A DNA stretch of 35,025 bases from the NCBI GenBank assembly GCA_947174235.1, contig CAMWID010000036.1, positions 1 to 35,025 of the forward strand, given 5' to 3'. Source of the stretch: an uncultured Porphyromonadaceae bacterium (GTDB taxonomy: Bacteria; Bacteroidota; Bacteroidia; Bacteroidales; Muribaculaceae). Each line of letters begins with the position of its first letter. Positions within the stretch are counted from its first letter, which is position 1. Positions 25,897 to 34,910 of this stretch are shown here, in pieces. The translations under genes were made by a program, and so were the position numbers. The notes beneath the pieces were generated by a model, which saw only the letters and a list, made by a program, of their open reading frames with translations, did no database searches and was not told the origin of the DNA.

Positions 25897-27570
25897 ATGA
25901 ACAAAATATTGAAAATCGCTGTATGTGCGCTGCTTCCGGTAGCCTTCTCCTCGTGTGGGGAAGACTATCTGAACACCGCGCCACAGTCATCGACAACAAA
26001 AGAAAATCTGTTTCAAAGTTATGAGACAGCCCAATACGCGATAAACGGGCTCGGCAGGCTTATGTCAAAACAGTACCTCGGCACTCAAGGGTATAATGGA
26101 GAGGGTACGGTTTATGCATATATATCAGACTGGCCAGGTGACGGATTGCAGAAGCTCAATTATTCAGGATGGCAGAATGTTATCAAGAGCAACTATAACC
26201 AGTCGAATAATAATACCAATGTGCATGTGTCGTGGTATTATTACTACAGGGTCATTGGCAACGCCAACCAGATTCTTGAAAATATTCCGGAAAGCTTCGA
26301 AACCAACAGTTTGAAGAACGAATGGGATTATATAAAAGCGCAGGCATTGACATATCGCGCATATTCCTACACAATGCTTGCACAGATCTACAGCCGCAGA
26401 TGGACAGACCGCAACGGTCAGAGCCGAGGATTGGTGCTTCGTGTAGACACTTCAAAGGATCCCCTCCCTTGTTCATCGCTCGCCGAGACATTTGATCTGA
26501 TATATTCCGATCTTGATGAGGCTTTGTCTCTGTTTGCGAGCAGCGGCAAAGACCGTCCTTCAGACGTAGACATGCGCTGGATGGCAAACGAAGACGTGGC
26601 GCACGCTGTATATTCCCGCGCGGCACTTGTTAAAAACGACTGGCAGAACGCCATTACGCATTCTCAGCTTGCCCGCAAGAATTATTCAATCATGGGAACG
26701 GAAGAATATCTTGCAGGCTTCAACACTGCAAACAAAGAATGGATCTGGGAGGTGTTTGAAGACGACACTCAGCCGATCTATTATTACAGCTTCTATAATT
26801 ACATGAGCGCGAGCTGTGCAGGGTCCGCTTCAAGGACATATCCTCCTCTTATCTCAAAGCAGATTGTGGATCCTATAGATCCGAGCGACACCCGTCTTGC
26901 CATTTACGCCATCCCCACCAGGGAAGAGCTGATCAGCGACGGTGTCATGGATGCAGACGGTAACATATTGACTGATGAGAAAGGGAATGTGTTGATCAAT
27001 GGCTCCGGACTTGTTACAGAAGGTGATTTCTTTAACAGGGTCAGACGAGACTTTACAAATAAGGGGCGTACATATTCCACAACTAATGTGGGATATTATC
27101 TTGGCACAAAATTCATTGTGAAGTCCGGTGTCGGCGACGGATGCGTGCCTATTTTCCGTGCTGCGGAGATGATATATAATGAAGCCGAGGCTCAGTTCCG
27201 TCTTGGAAATGAAGCTGCCGTGCGTTCTCTTCTTGAAGAGGCTACCAAGCCATATCAGGAAAATTATTCTTGCACGAAAAGCGGTGATGAACTTTGGAAT
27301 GAGTTGGTAGCTCTCCGCAAATTTGACCTTTGGTGTGAGGGCCACAGCTGGTTCGACCTTAAACGTTGGGGCGCAAGCATGGTCCGCAAGACCTGGAGTG
27401 AAGGTGGCAGCTGGGCTACCTATTTTGCCGGCACCGGTGTAAGCGGTGGAAATTACGGACCCGAAGACAAGAATAACTGGACGCTGGTGATCCCGCAGAT
27501 GGAGACCAACTACAACAACAAGGTGATTTCTCAAGAGGATCCGAACTGGGCTCCCGGTACGGATGAATGA
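25897..27570 (+). CDS. SusD/RagB-family surface lipoprotein (susD2)
   Basis: 557-residue partner of susC2. Type II signal peptide with lipidated C20 (LPVAFSSCGEDYLNTAP). TPR-like helices include WDYIKAQALTYRAYSYTMLAQIY. The C-terminal SusD signature RAAEMIYNEAEAQFRLGNE and DLWCEGHSWFDLKRWGAS are clear. It differs throughout from the SusD proteins at 16898 and 28807, in step with its SusC partner. It should bind the same nutrient as susC2 on the cell surface. A strong terminator lies 83 bp downstream. Confidence 0.95.
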   Translation: MNKILKIAVCALLPVAFSSCGEDYLNTAPQSSTTKENLFQSYETAQYAINGLGRLMSKQYLGTQGYNGEGTVYAYISDWPGDGLQKLNYSGWQNVIKSNYNQSNNNTNVHVSWYYYYRVIGNANQILENIPESFETNSLKNEWDYIKAQALTYRAYSYTMLAQIYSRRWTDRNGQSRGLVLRVDTSKDPLPCSSLAETFDLIYSDLDEALSLFASSGKDRPSDVDMRWMANEDVAHAVYSRAALVKNDWQNAITHSQLARKNYSIMGTEEYLAGFNTANKEWIWEVFEDDTQPIYYYSFYNYMSASCAGSASRTYPPLISKQIVDPIDPSDTRLAIYAIPTREELISDGVMDADGNILTDEKGNVLINGSGLVTEGDFFNRVRRDFTNKGRTYSTTNVGYYLGTKFIVKSGVGDGCVPIFRAAEMIYNEAEAQFRLGNEAAVRSLLEEATKPYQENYSCTKSGDELWNELVALRKFDLWCEGHSWFDLKRWGASMVRKTWSEGGSWATYFAGTGVSGGNYGPEDKNNWTLVIPQMETNYNNKVISQEDPNWAPGTDE

Positions 27571-27653
27571 TGTGATGATATCGTGATTCAATTTTATCCG
27601 TGGAGGTAGGGGCGTTCACTACATTTGTTTTCTCCCCTAAGATCCGCTATAAC

Positions 27654-27697
27654 GACAGGCGTATGCCGGGATTTCCGGTGGCGCCTGTCTTTTTTTT
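27654..27697 (+). terminator. Terminator of the susC2-susD2 operon
   Basis: GACAGGCG (27654-27661) pairs with CGCCTGTC (27682-27689), with an inner CCGG/CCGG pairing, followed directly by a run of eight T. It is a classic intrinsic terminator on the plus strand. Confidence 0.92.
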
Positions 27698-27812
27698 CAG
27701 ATTGCAGCGAAAGCATGGTGGTCCGGGATTCTGTTCTGTATTTCCGGTTGATGTCGCGTGGCTGTTGTTTCTCCGTTCATACATGCAGTCAGCCAATGTG
27801 AGAGTCGTAGGT

Positions 27813-27843
27813 TTTGCGGGAAATACAAAAAAATATACTTTTG
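27813..27843 (+). promoter_or_regulatory. Putative ogt promoter
   Basis: TTTG at 27813-27816 and TACTTTTG at 27836-27843 are 19 bp apart, a full Bacteroidetes -33/-7 match. Transcription would begin near 27850, just before the ATG at 27858. This excludes the longer open frame that runs upstream through the susD2 terminator. Confidence 0.8.
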
Positions 27844-27857
27844 TGAAAATTTTGGTT

Positions 27858-28409
27858 ATGACATATCTTGTTTTTGAATATTCATGCCGCAAGGTTCTGT
27901 TGTGTGCGTGTGGCGGAGAAATCTGCGGCTGTAGCTGGCTTGGCGGGGATGTGCCGTCGTCATGCGGTGTATCTCCAGGCATTCCGTATCATGAGGATGG
28001 ATGCAAGGAAGAACCGGTTTCATCAGCCGACGCGTCAGTGCTGGAGGAAGCTGTCGGGCAGTTGAAAGAATACTTTGGCGGCTCAAGGAGATCTTTTGAA
28101 TTGCCTGTTAAATTGTCAGGCACACGATTCCAAATCAAAGTATGGGAAGAGCTGAAGAAAATAGGGTATGGCGAGACGGTCTCCTACAAAGAGCTGGCAA
28201 GACGTGTCGGCAATGAAAAGGGGGTGCGTGCCGTTGCGCAGGCATGTGGGGCTAATCCGGTGGGCATTGTCGTGCCATGTCACAGGGTCATCTCCTCCGA
28301 CGGCACTCCGGGAGGTTACGCGGGGGGAGTTGACACCAAGATATCATTGCTGCGTCTCGAATCCCGGAATGTCTTGGAAAGAAACACCTCCGGTCTTGTT
28401 TTTTTCTGA
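27858..28409 (+). CDS. ogt: Methylated-DNA--[protein]-cysteine S-methyltransferase
   Basis: Suicide DNA-repair enzyme that moves the methyl group of O6-methylguanine to its own cysteine. 183 residues from the ATG at 27858; the open frame begins at 27600, but that part overlaps a terminator and promoter. The acceptor is C141 in VVPCHRVI. The helix-turn-helix segment GYGETVSYKELARRVGNEKGVRAVAQACGANP precedes it in usual Ogt order, and GGYAGG follows. The N-terminal domain is short and oddly Cys-rich (CRKVLLCACGGEICGC). It is monocistronic, in the same direction as susC2-susD2 but transcriptionally separate. Confidence 0.93.
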   Translation: MTYLVFEYSCRKVLLCACGGEICGCSWLGGDVPSSCGVSPGIPYHEDGCKEEPVSSADASVLEEAVGQLKEYFGGSRRSFELPVKLSGTRFQIKVWEELKKIGYGETVSYKELARRVGNEKGVRAVAQACGANPVGIVVPCHRVISSDGTPGGYAGGVDTKISLLRLESRNVLERNTSGLVFF

Positions 28410-28742
28410 ATAAAGGGAAGTAAATTTCATTAGCTTTCTACATAATTATTAACTTAAGATTTATTAATATTGAAAAATGAAGAAAGTATAAATGCCCTAA
28501 AAATAAATATATGTCAAAAAAATAATCATATACTTAACAAATATTAACTTATGATATAAAAACTTTCTCATAAGTTATTAGATTAGTTAATAATAAATTA
28601 TCATTGGCTAAATTAGGTAAAAAAATATAACCAGACAAAATATATTTATTAATAAATGTTAAATAGCGAAGCCATATTTTGACAAATTGGTCGTCTGCGA
28701 TTTTACACTGACCAACTACATACACATCTCTTTCTTACATAA
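28410..28742. other. AT-rich intergenic region between ogt and susD3
   Basis: No gene seen. It contains an inverted repeat TAACTTATGA (28545-28554) / TCATAAGTTA (28568-28577), and a second with short arms TTGGTC (28687-28692) / GACCAA (28710-28715). Both genes end into this region, so either could be a terminator-like or binding element. Neither has a clear T-run. Confidence 0.5.
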
Positions 28743-28780
28743 AAAAAGATTGCATCACTGCCGCGCGATGCAATCTTTTT
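28743..28780 (-). terminator. Terminator of the susC3-susD3 operon
   Basis: A 14-bp stem (28743-28756 with 28767-28780, core AGATTGCATC) around a GC-rich 10-nt loop, with a minus-strand T-run formed by the A-tract at 28741-28747. It lies 26 bp after the susD3 stop. Confidence 0.88.
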
Positions 28781-28806
28781 ACATAGAGTGATAGTCTGAT
28801 GAATAT

Positions 28807-30570
28807 TTATTCAAATCCTTCAGGATCTGTCACCCCACCCGGAAGTTCAGCCTGATTGACTGCGGAATTGTAGAGATATTCTCCGCGAGGCACCGCGACA
28901 ACCCAGCCGTAGAAATCATCCGGGCCATAATTCTGGTTGAAAAATTCTCCACGGTTACCGGAATCCGGATTGCCGGCCTCCCATGGAATACGTACAATTG
29001 GATCATGCCATCTTTTAAGGTCATACCAGTTGAACCCTTCGCCCCATAGCTCGAACTCACGGTAGTCCTTGATTGTCTGAAGTAACTCTTCTCCTGACTT
29101 GGTACATTCAAATTGAGGATCACGTACATCTTTGTTGAGCGCTATGAGCAGCTGACGCGCAAGCGCCTCGTCGCCGTTACGCCATGCCATCTCCGCCTCA
29201 AGATAACCCATCTCTGAGGCACGCATATATGGGAACTGGTTGATGCCATATATCTGGTTGCCCCAGAATTTAAACTGTGCTCCGAATATTATTTCTGCGC
29301 TTGCGTTGCAATATGCCGTCACTGTGCCGTCGCCGAAAGGAACTATGGCGTTCAGACGGTTATACTCCTCCATACCGTACATTCTGACAAACTTGCTCAT
29401 GGCAGTATTGTTGCTGTTGACCTGAATGCGGATACCGTTGGTATAGATCTTGCTCTCATCAAAGAAATCTTCGGGAGTAGCTCCATATTTGTCGGCAAGT
29501 TCCTGATTGAAAGTCAACATTTCAGGAGTCAGATAAAGACGTTTGCGACAGTCAGTCAGAGGGAATTTCTTATAGAACGTGTAATCAATCGCGTTGATGG
29601 CATATCCCCATGTGTTCTGGTAACGTCCGTTGCAGGCGTTGTAAGTTCCATGCGAATAATAATAGATGGAAGCTGCCGGCTCCTCCCACATTGTCGCCCA
29701 CATATATTCATCATTTGCTCTGATGAATCCGGCACAATATTGGTCGGCACTCATGATCTTATATCCCTGCCATGCCTCGTGCGCCATCTGCTGTGCAAGC
29801 TGATAATCATGCTTGATGGAAGCTGCGCGGGCGAACAGTCCGCGTGCAACGTTGCCGTTTACCTCCCAGATGTACTGACGTGACCACCCGCAACTGTCAA
29901 ACAGACTGATAGCCTCCTGAAAGTCACTGTAGATAAGGTCAAGAACCTCGTTCATTGTGGAGAACGGAACATCGTTTTCAGAATCTGGAAGACGCAGCAC
30001 CACGCATTTCACATTGCCTTCATTGGAATTTTCCCAGTTGGGGGCATAACATTGGAGAAGACGTGTGTACATATGCGCCCTGACAGAAAGGGCGTTCGCC
30101 TTTATGAAATCACGTTCGCCGTTATATGAGTCAAGATCGTCTATCGTGGTGAGGATCATGTTGGCCCATTTGATAAGGCTATAGCAGTATGCCCACATTT
30201 CGTATGAGGCATAAGTCTGATAGTCTCTGAGATTTGTCCAGTTGACCGTCGTCATGCTTGTGCTGTGTCCGCAACGGAGATTGGAGATGAAGTTATCTCC
30301 GAAAATATCGCCGTAGAAAGTAGCCATGAACGGCTCTCCGTTGGCACCGGAATATTTAAGCAGATCTGACGAAAGCTGCCGGTACATACCCTGAAGAAGA
30401 CCTACTTTGGCAGCACGGGCGCCCTCGATGGAGCTTCCTACGTCCTGGACTGTATATGATGTCACCGGTGCGATATCAAGATAATCATCGCCGCAGGATG
30501 TCATCCCGGATGCAACCGCTGAAAAGCAGACGATTCCGGCAACTGTCTTTAGAAATATATTGGTTTTCAT
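28807..30570 (-). CDS. SusD/RagB-family surface lipoprotein (susD3)
   Basis: 587 residues; lipoprotein signal with C26 (SGMTSCGDDYLDIAP). It follows susC3 by 23 bp. It shares long blocks with susD1 throughout, for example SIEGARAAK, DSYNGERDFIKA (DSYDGERDFIKA in susD1) and ELWGEGFNWYDLKRWHDP, so the two operons are duplicates that have diverged. The C-terminus is longer than in susD1 and ends GGVTDPEGFE. Probably binds a ligand related to that of susD1. Confidence 0.95.
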   Translation of the reverse strand: MKTNIFLKTVAGIVCFSAVASGMTSCGDDYLDIAPVTSYTVQDVGSSIEGARAAKVGLLQGMYRQLSSDLLKYSGANGEPFMATFYGDIFGDNFISNLRCGHSTSMTTVNWTNLRDYQTYASYEMWAYCYSLIKWANMILTTIDDLDSYNGERDFIKANALSVRAHMYTRLLQCYAPNWENSNEGNVKCVVLRLPDSENDVPFSTMNEVLDLIYSDFQEAISLFDSCGWSRQYIWEVNGNVARGLFARAASIKHDYQLAQQMAHEAWQGYKIMSADQYCAGFIRANDEYMWATMWEEPAASIYYYSHGTYNACNGRYQNTWGYAINAIDYTFYKKFPLTDCRKRLYLTPEMLTFNQELADKYGATPEDFFDESKIYTNGIRIQVNSNNTAMSKFVRMYGMEEYNRLNAIVPFGDGTVTAYCNASAEIIFGAQFKFWGNQIYGINQFPYMRASEMGYLEAEMAWRNGDEALARQLLIALNKDVRDPQFECTKSGEELLQTIKDYREFELWGEGFNWYDLKRWHDPIVRIPWEAGNPDSGNRGEFFNQNYGPDDFYGWVVAVPRGEYLYNSAVNQAELPGGVTDPEGFE

Positions 30571-30593
30571 TATTTGTTATCGTTGATTTTGCT

Positions 30594-33500
30594 TTAGAAT
30601 TTTGCTGACAACTGGAAAGAGAACGTGCGTGCCACAACGAAATAGTTGCCCTGTGCGCCGCCATAGCTGTAGCCGGGGTTGATACCCTTGCGTGCAGTGA
30701 CGGTGAAGAGGTTTTCTGCCGTGAATCCTACATTGAGACCTTGGAGCTTGAGCGGCTCGGTTATGATCTTCGGGAAATCATAGCTCAAGCTAAGGTTTTT
30801 GAACTGGAGATAATTCGAGCTTGTCAGCCACCTTGATGAGGTTGCGGTGTTGTAGGAATCATACTGAAGGTTGATCTCCGGATTCACGGAAGTGTTTATA
30901 CGGAGTGACGGATCGTTCATCATCTGCTCGTTGTTGACGTCAAATCCTGCCGGAGCCGACACCCATGAATTGAACACGTCCCTGTGATAGTTGGTGGTCT
31001 TGCCGTCTCCTGTCGACATCAGTGAGGAATATGTGCTGTCGATGAGCTTGCCGCCGAGGCTGTATGTGAACAATGCGTTAAGATTTATACCCTTCCAGCT
31101 GAAGCTTGTTCCGAAAGAACCGAATACGGTAGGAAGTGATGTGCCGTGGAGTTCTTTGGAAGAGTATGTGGTGCTGTATGAATAATATTTGTCTCCTATC
31201 TTGACAAGCATTCCTTCATTCTCAGCTTCTGTGAGGTTGGTGTCCCATTTGTTTTCATCAAAGCTCCATACCCCGTCTGTTTCCGTCATAAACTCATGAC
31301 TCGAAGGATCGATCATATACAATGCGCGACCTGTGGCGTTGTCCACGCCGACATATGTCGGCAAATAGAATTCATAACGGGAATAACCTTCTATCAATGC
31401 CCTTGGCGACGCCCAGTTGCTGTCTTGAGGGAGCTTGACGAGTTTGTTCTTTATGAACGAAGCGTCTGCCTGCATGTGCCATACGAAATCCGGAGTGCGG
31501 ATAATGTCTCCGCCCAATGCGATTTCCCAACCCCAGTTCTGCATGGTGCCTACATTCTTGGGAACACTATAATAAGAACCGCCCCAGCCTACACCTCCGG
31601 ACAAAGGCTCGTTCACCCAATATATCAGATCCTTGTTATATTTCAGGAAGTATCCGATAGAGAATGTCAGACGGTTGTCAAACATAGCTCCCTCTGTCGC
31701 GATGTCAAGGGTCTGGACGCTCTCCCATTTCAAATCGGGATTGGCTATGCTGGAAGGATAGATCACAAGATTGTTGTCTACCTTGTTGGAGCGGGGAGTA
31801 TATACCGACCAATATGAATATGCCCCAGCACTTGATTCCGAACCGGTTGTGCCGTAAGCAGCCCTTAGCTTGAGATAGGTCAGCCAGTCAACATCCTGTA
31901 GGAATTTCTCTTTCGACATCATCCAGTTGGCTCCCACACTCCAGAAAGTACCCCAGCGGACGTTTTTGGCGAATCTTGAAGATCCGTCTCGGCGTAATGA
32001 CGCCTCTCCATAATATTTCTGCGCATAGTTCCAGCGGACGCGTCCAAGATAAGACTCTCTTGCAGTCTGGGTTCTCGTGGCGCCAAATGATTCAGCTGTA
32101 GTAAAGTTGGTCAACTCAAGAGGACCGTTCCAGAACACCATGTTCTGCACCTTCTGGTTGTGGTAGCCGTAGTTATAATAATTATTCTCATGGCTCAGAA
32201 GGGCATCGACATGATGGTTACCGTAATCCTGACTCCATGTGAGTTGCTGAGAGAACGTATGGGTTCTCATTTCCGTATCATAATAAGTGATACGTCCCGA
32301 CCCTGCTGCCGCTCCGATGTAGGGGTTGGCAAACTCCATGTATGTATCTTTATAACGGTTCATGTCCCCTTTGACTGTCAATTCAAATCCGTAAGGGAGA
32401 ACCGCTGTGCCATAAATCGAGGCTACAACCTGCAATGCACGGTAGTCATTGCTGTTGGCTCGCGTCATATACGCTATGTTGTTTTCATAAGGAGTGTACC
32501 CGGACGTCGTGTTCCATTCCGGTAGCCCGTTTTCATCATATATGATCTGTCCTGTAGACTGGTCATGATTATAATACGGGAAGACCGGCGCGCGATAAAT
32601 TGAGTTAAACGGGTTGGTCGTTTCTGAAAGATTGTCGGGATCGGCATTGACATCTTCCGAATTTGAATAGCTCGCAGATATATTGGTACCGAATTTGAAA
32701 TAACTTACGGGATTGGCGTTGACGTTTACTCGGGAGTTGAAACGCTCGAAATCCGAAGCTATCATATATCCGTTTGACTTGAGATAACCTACGGAAGCGA
32801 ATACATTGTATTTTTCAGATGCCGCTGTAAGGCTGATGTTGTATTCCTGACGGTGACCGTTCTGCGAAAGGGCGTTCCACCAGTTAAGGTCATTATAACC
32901 CGGAAGCGGATTGAGCACAACCTTTCCGTTTTCATCAAAAATAGTGGATGCGCTCGGTCCTTCGTCATTATATATATTCCAGACATTGGAGTTGCCGAAG
33001 AAATTACTGATCACGGATTCTCTTACATCCCCTATACCCGCTGTCGGTTTCAAAGACAACTGACTGTTGACCATAGAGGTCAGCATAGTCTCCATCCATT
33101 CATTGGAATTCATCGTGTCGTAGAAAGGAAGACCACGCTGGTATATACCTTGGCTTATCTTCAGGTTGACATTCACCTTGCCTGTGTTTTTAGCCTTTTT
33201 GGTCGTGATCAAAATAACACCGTTGGCTCCCTGTGAACCATAGAGGGCACAGGAGGCTGCATCCTTCAGCACTGACATAGACTCGACATCATCAGGATTT
33301 ATATCTGCGATACTGCCGTCATATACCACTCCGTCAAGCACATATACAGGAGAGGTGGAGCCGTTGACCGAGTTGATGCCTCGGATAAGGATCGCCGGAG
33401 AACCGCCGGGGCCCGCTACTGTGGAACTCGACACCTGAACGCCAGGGGCATTGCCTTCGAGAGCTGATGTGACCGAACTTACCGGACGCCGCTCGATCTC

Positions 33501-33878
33501 CTTTGAATCAACGACCGCGACAGAGCCTGTGAGCGATTCTTTGGTAGCTGTGCCATATGCCACGACAACCACATCACTCAGATTGCTGCCCGTGGTGGTG
33601 AGCTTCACCACCATTCCGTCCTTCAACTCTACTGTGGCGGCGTTGTATCCTACATACGACACTTTGGCTGTCTTGACATTTGCCGGTACTTTCAGTGTGA
33701 AATGACCGTCAATATCAGCCGCGACTCCCTGTCCCCCTCCGATGGGCATGACTGTCGCGCCAACCAATGGTTCATTGTCCGCCGCGTCAACAACGGTACC
33801 GGTTATCGTGCGCAACTGGGCATTTGCCCCAAGTGTGCATATCAATACCGCCGTTATCAGAAAAATTAATTTTCTCAT
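30594..33878 (-). CDS. SusC/RagA-family TonB-dependent outer-membrane transporter (susC3)
   Basis: 1094 residues: signal peptide (1-20, LICTLGANAQ), carboxypeptidase-regulatory-like domain (about 22-100), DVVVVAYGT segment, plug with SMSVLKDAASCALYGSQGANG, and a barrel ending QLSAKF. It is paralogous to susC1 along nearly the whole protein, including APVFPYYNHD and SYLGRVRWN, but its first codons do not share the repeat that links susC1 and susC2. A leader word, TTAGTTAATAATGGT on the plus strand (33892-33906), resembles the one upstream of the other two susC starts at the same distance. First gene of an operon with susD3. Confidence 0.96.
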   Translation of the reverse strand: MRKLIFLITAVLICTLGANAQLRTITGTVVDAADNEPLVGATVMPIGGGQGVAADIDGHFTLKVPANVKTAKVSYVGYNAATVELKDGMVVKLTTTGSNLSDVVVVAYGTATKESLTGSVAVVDSKEIERRPVSSVTSALEGNAPGVQVSSSTVAGPGGSPAILIRGINSVNGSTSPVYVLDGVVYDGSIADINPDDVESMSVLKDAASCALYGSQGANGVILITTKKAKNTGKVNVNLKISQGIYQRGLPFYDTMNSNEWMETMLTSMVNSQLSLKPTAGIGDVRESVISNFFGNSNVWNIYNDEGPSASTIFDENGKVVLNPLPGYNDLNWWNALSQNGHRQEYNISLTAASEKYNVFASVGYLKSNGYMIASDFERFNSRVNVNANPVSYFKFGTNISASYSNSEDVNADPDNLSETTNPFNSIYRAPVFPYYNHDQSTGQIIYDENGLPEWNTTSGYTPYENNIAYMTRANSNDYRALQVVASIYGTAVLPYGFELTVKGDMNRYKDTYMEFANPYIGAAAGSGRITYYDTEMRTHTFSQQLTWSQDYGNHHVDALLSHENNYYNYGYHNQKVQNMVFWNGPLELTNFTTAESFGATRTQTARESYLGRVRWNYAQKYYGEASLRRDGSSRFAKNVRWGTFWSVGANWMMSKEKFLQDVDWLTYLKLRAAYGTTGSESSAGAYSYWSVYTPRSNKVDNNLVIYPSSIANPDLKWESVQTLDIATEGAMFDNRLTFSIGYFLKYNKDLIYWVNEPLSGGVGWGGSYYSVPKNVGTMQNWGWEIALGGDIIRTPDFVWHMQADASFIKNKLVKLPQDSNWASPRALIEGYSRYEFYLPTYVGVDNATGRALYMIDPSSHEFMTETDGVWSFDENKWDTNLTEAENEGMLVKIGDKYYSYSTTYSSKELHGTSLPTVFGSFGTSFSWKGINLNALFTYSLGGKLIDSTYSSLMSTGDGKTTNYHRDVFNSWVSAPAGFDVNNEQMMNDPSLRINTSVNPEINLQYDSYNTATSSRWLTSSNYLQFKNLSLSYDFPKIITEPLKLQGLNVGFTAENLFTVTARKGINPGYSYGGAQGNYFVVARTFSFQLSAKF

Positions 33879-34008
33879 GGGTTTTGTTATGTTAGTTAAT
33901 AATGGTAATTAGATCTTCTATTTTTTAGGATGTCTTTGGACAACACCCCAAAAAAACATTAAATCCCGACAGAAATGACAACCCTACCAATTGGTCGGAA
34001 TCTTGCTG

Positions 34009-34016
34009 CAAAATTA
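34009..34016 (-). promoter_or_regulatory. Putative -7 element of susC3
   Basis: On the minus strand this reads TAATTTTG, matching TAnnTTTG, which predicts a leader of about 120 nt for susC3. No good -33 is seen, since that position falls in the divergent coding sequence. Nearby, ACCAATTGGT at 33986-33995 is a perfect 10-bp palindrome that could be an operator. Confidence 0.4.
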
Positions 34017-34025
34017 TAATAACTT

Positions 34026-34817
34026 ATGAGAAAATCTTTACTTTTAAGTGCCGCTCTCCTCGCGGGGGCATCATTCGCATCAGCACAAGACGACGTCCAG
34101 CTGACTACGTTCTCAATCAGCGCATGGGATGCGAACTACGAGAACTACAACAAGATCGCTCAGGATTTCGAGACAGAGTTGTATTACGCCGAGCTTGATG
34201 ATCTTTTTGAGATCAACGGCTGGGTGATCGACAATTACATGAACAGCGGGCGTTGGCTTGCTTTCACACTTTCAGACTTCGATGCGGACGGCTATGCTGA
34301 GGTCGGATTCCTTGACAATGCCGAAGGGTGCCATACTGTAGGCTACAGCAGCTATTATGCCTTCAACCGAGGAAGTGGCTATATTGTATGTTATGCATGG
34401 CCTCTTGACGGTCCCGCACAGGCTGATGATCCCAATAAGGATTATGCTATCAAAGTTCAGCGCACACATCTTTATGATACAGAACAAAGCGAATGGGCAA
34501 GTATGGCATGGAAAGAGAAGGATGAGAACGGGGTGGAACAGACCTATGTTTCAATCTGCGCTTATGCGTATACCAATTATGGTGAAGCAAATCAGGCATA
34601 TTTCGATGGTGGCACAGGCACATATTATTATTATGTTGACTTCATGTTGCCTAATGAGGAATCGGGAGACACCACCGGCGTTACTTCCGTGAAGAAAGAG
34701 GATGCTGACGCTCCCGTTGAATATTTCAACCTTCAGGGTGTGAAAGTGGACAATCCTGAAAACGGGGTATTTATCCGCCGTCAGGGTTCAAAGACTTCAA
34801 AAGTGTTTATCAAATAA
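34026..34817 (+). CDS. Secreted protein of unknown function with C-terminal surface-protein module
   Basis: 263 residues. Signal peptide MRKSLLLSAALLAGASFASA, cleavage near ASA|QDD. The mature part is rich in Tyr, Asp, Asn and Gly (for example YAFNRGSGYIVCYAWPLDG, TGTYYYYVDFMLPNE), as in secreted beta-rich proteins. I do not recognise the family. The last 45 residues, from GVTSVKK through EYFNLQGVKVDNPENGVFI to KVFIK, resemble the short C-terminal modules on many secreted Bacteroidetes proteins, some of which are type IX secretion sorting signals. It diverges from susC3 across 147 bp and has its own terminator. A functional tie to susC3-susD3 is possible but unproven. Confidence 0.8.
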   Translation: MRKSLLLSAALLAGASFASAQDDVQLTTFSISAWDANYENYNKIAQDFETELYYAELDDLFEINGWVIDNYMNSGRWLAFTLSDFDADGYAEVGFLDNAEGCHTVGYSSYYAFNRGSGYIVCYAWPLDGPAQADDPNKDYAIKVQRTHLYDTEQSEWASMAWKEKDENGVEQTYVSICAYAYTNYGEANQAYFDGGTGTYYYYVDFMLPNEESGDTTGVTSVKKEDADAPVEYFNLQGVKVDNPENGVFIRRQGSKTSKVFIK

Positions 34818-34880
34818 TGCACATATAGTTTTTTTGTCGGCAGAACATATATAGTGATGCTGACCCCATGATGTTATTTT

Positions 34881-34910
34881 AAGAGCCGGTTTATGCCGGC
34901 TCTTTTATTG
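34881..34910 (+). terminator. Terminator after the secreted-protein gene
   Basis: AAGAGCCGG (34881-34889) pairs with CCGGCTCTT (34896-34904), followed by TTATT. It lies 64 bp after the stop. The remaining bases to the window end show no gene. Confidence 0.88.

Noticed and set aside
27600..27857. In-frame extension of ogt upstream to 27600
   Set aside because: It crosses the susD2 terminator with its T8 run and a full -33/-7 promoter; the Ogt fold begins at the 27858 ATG.
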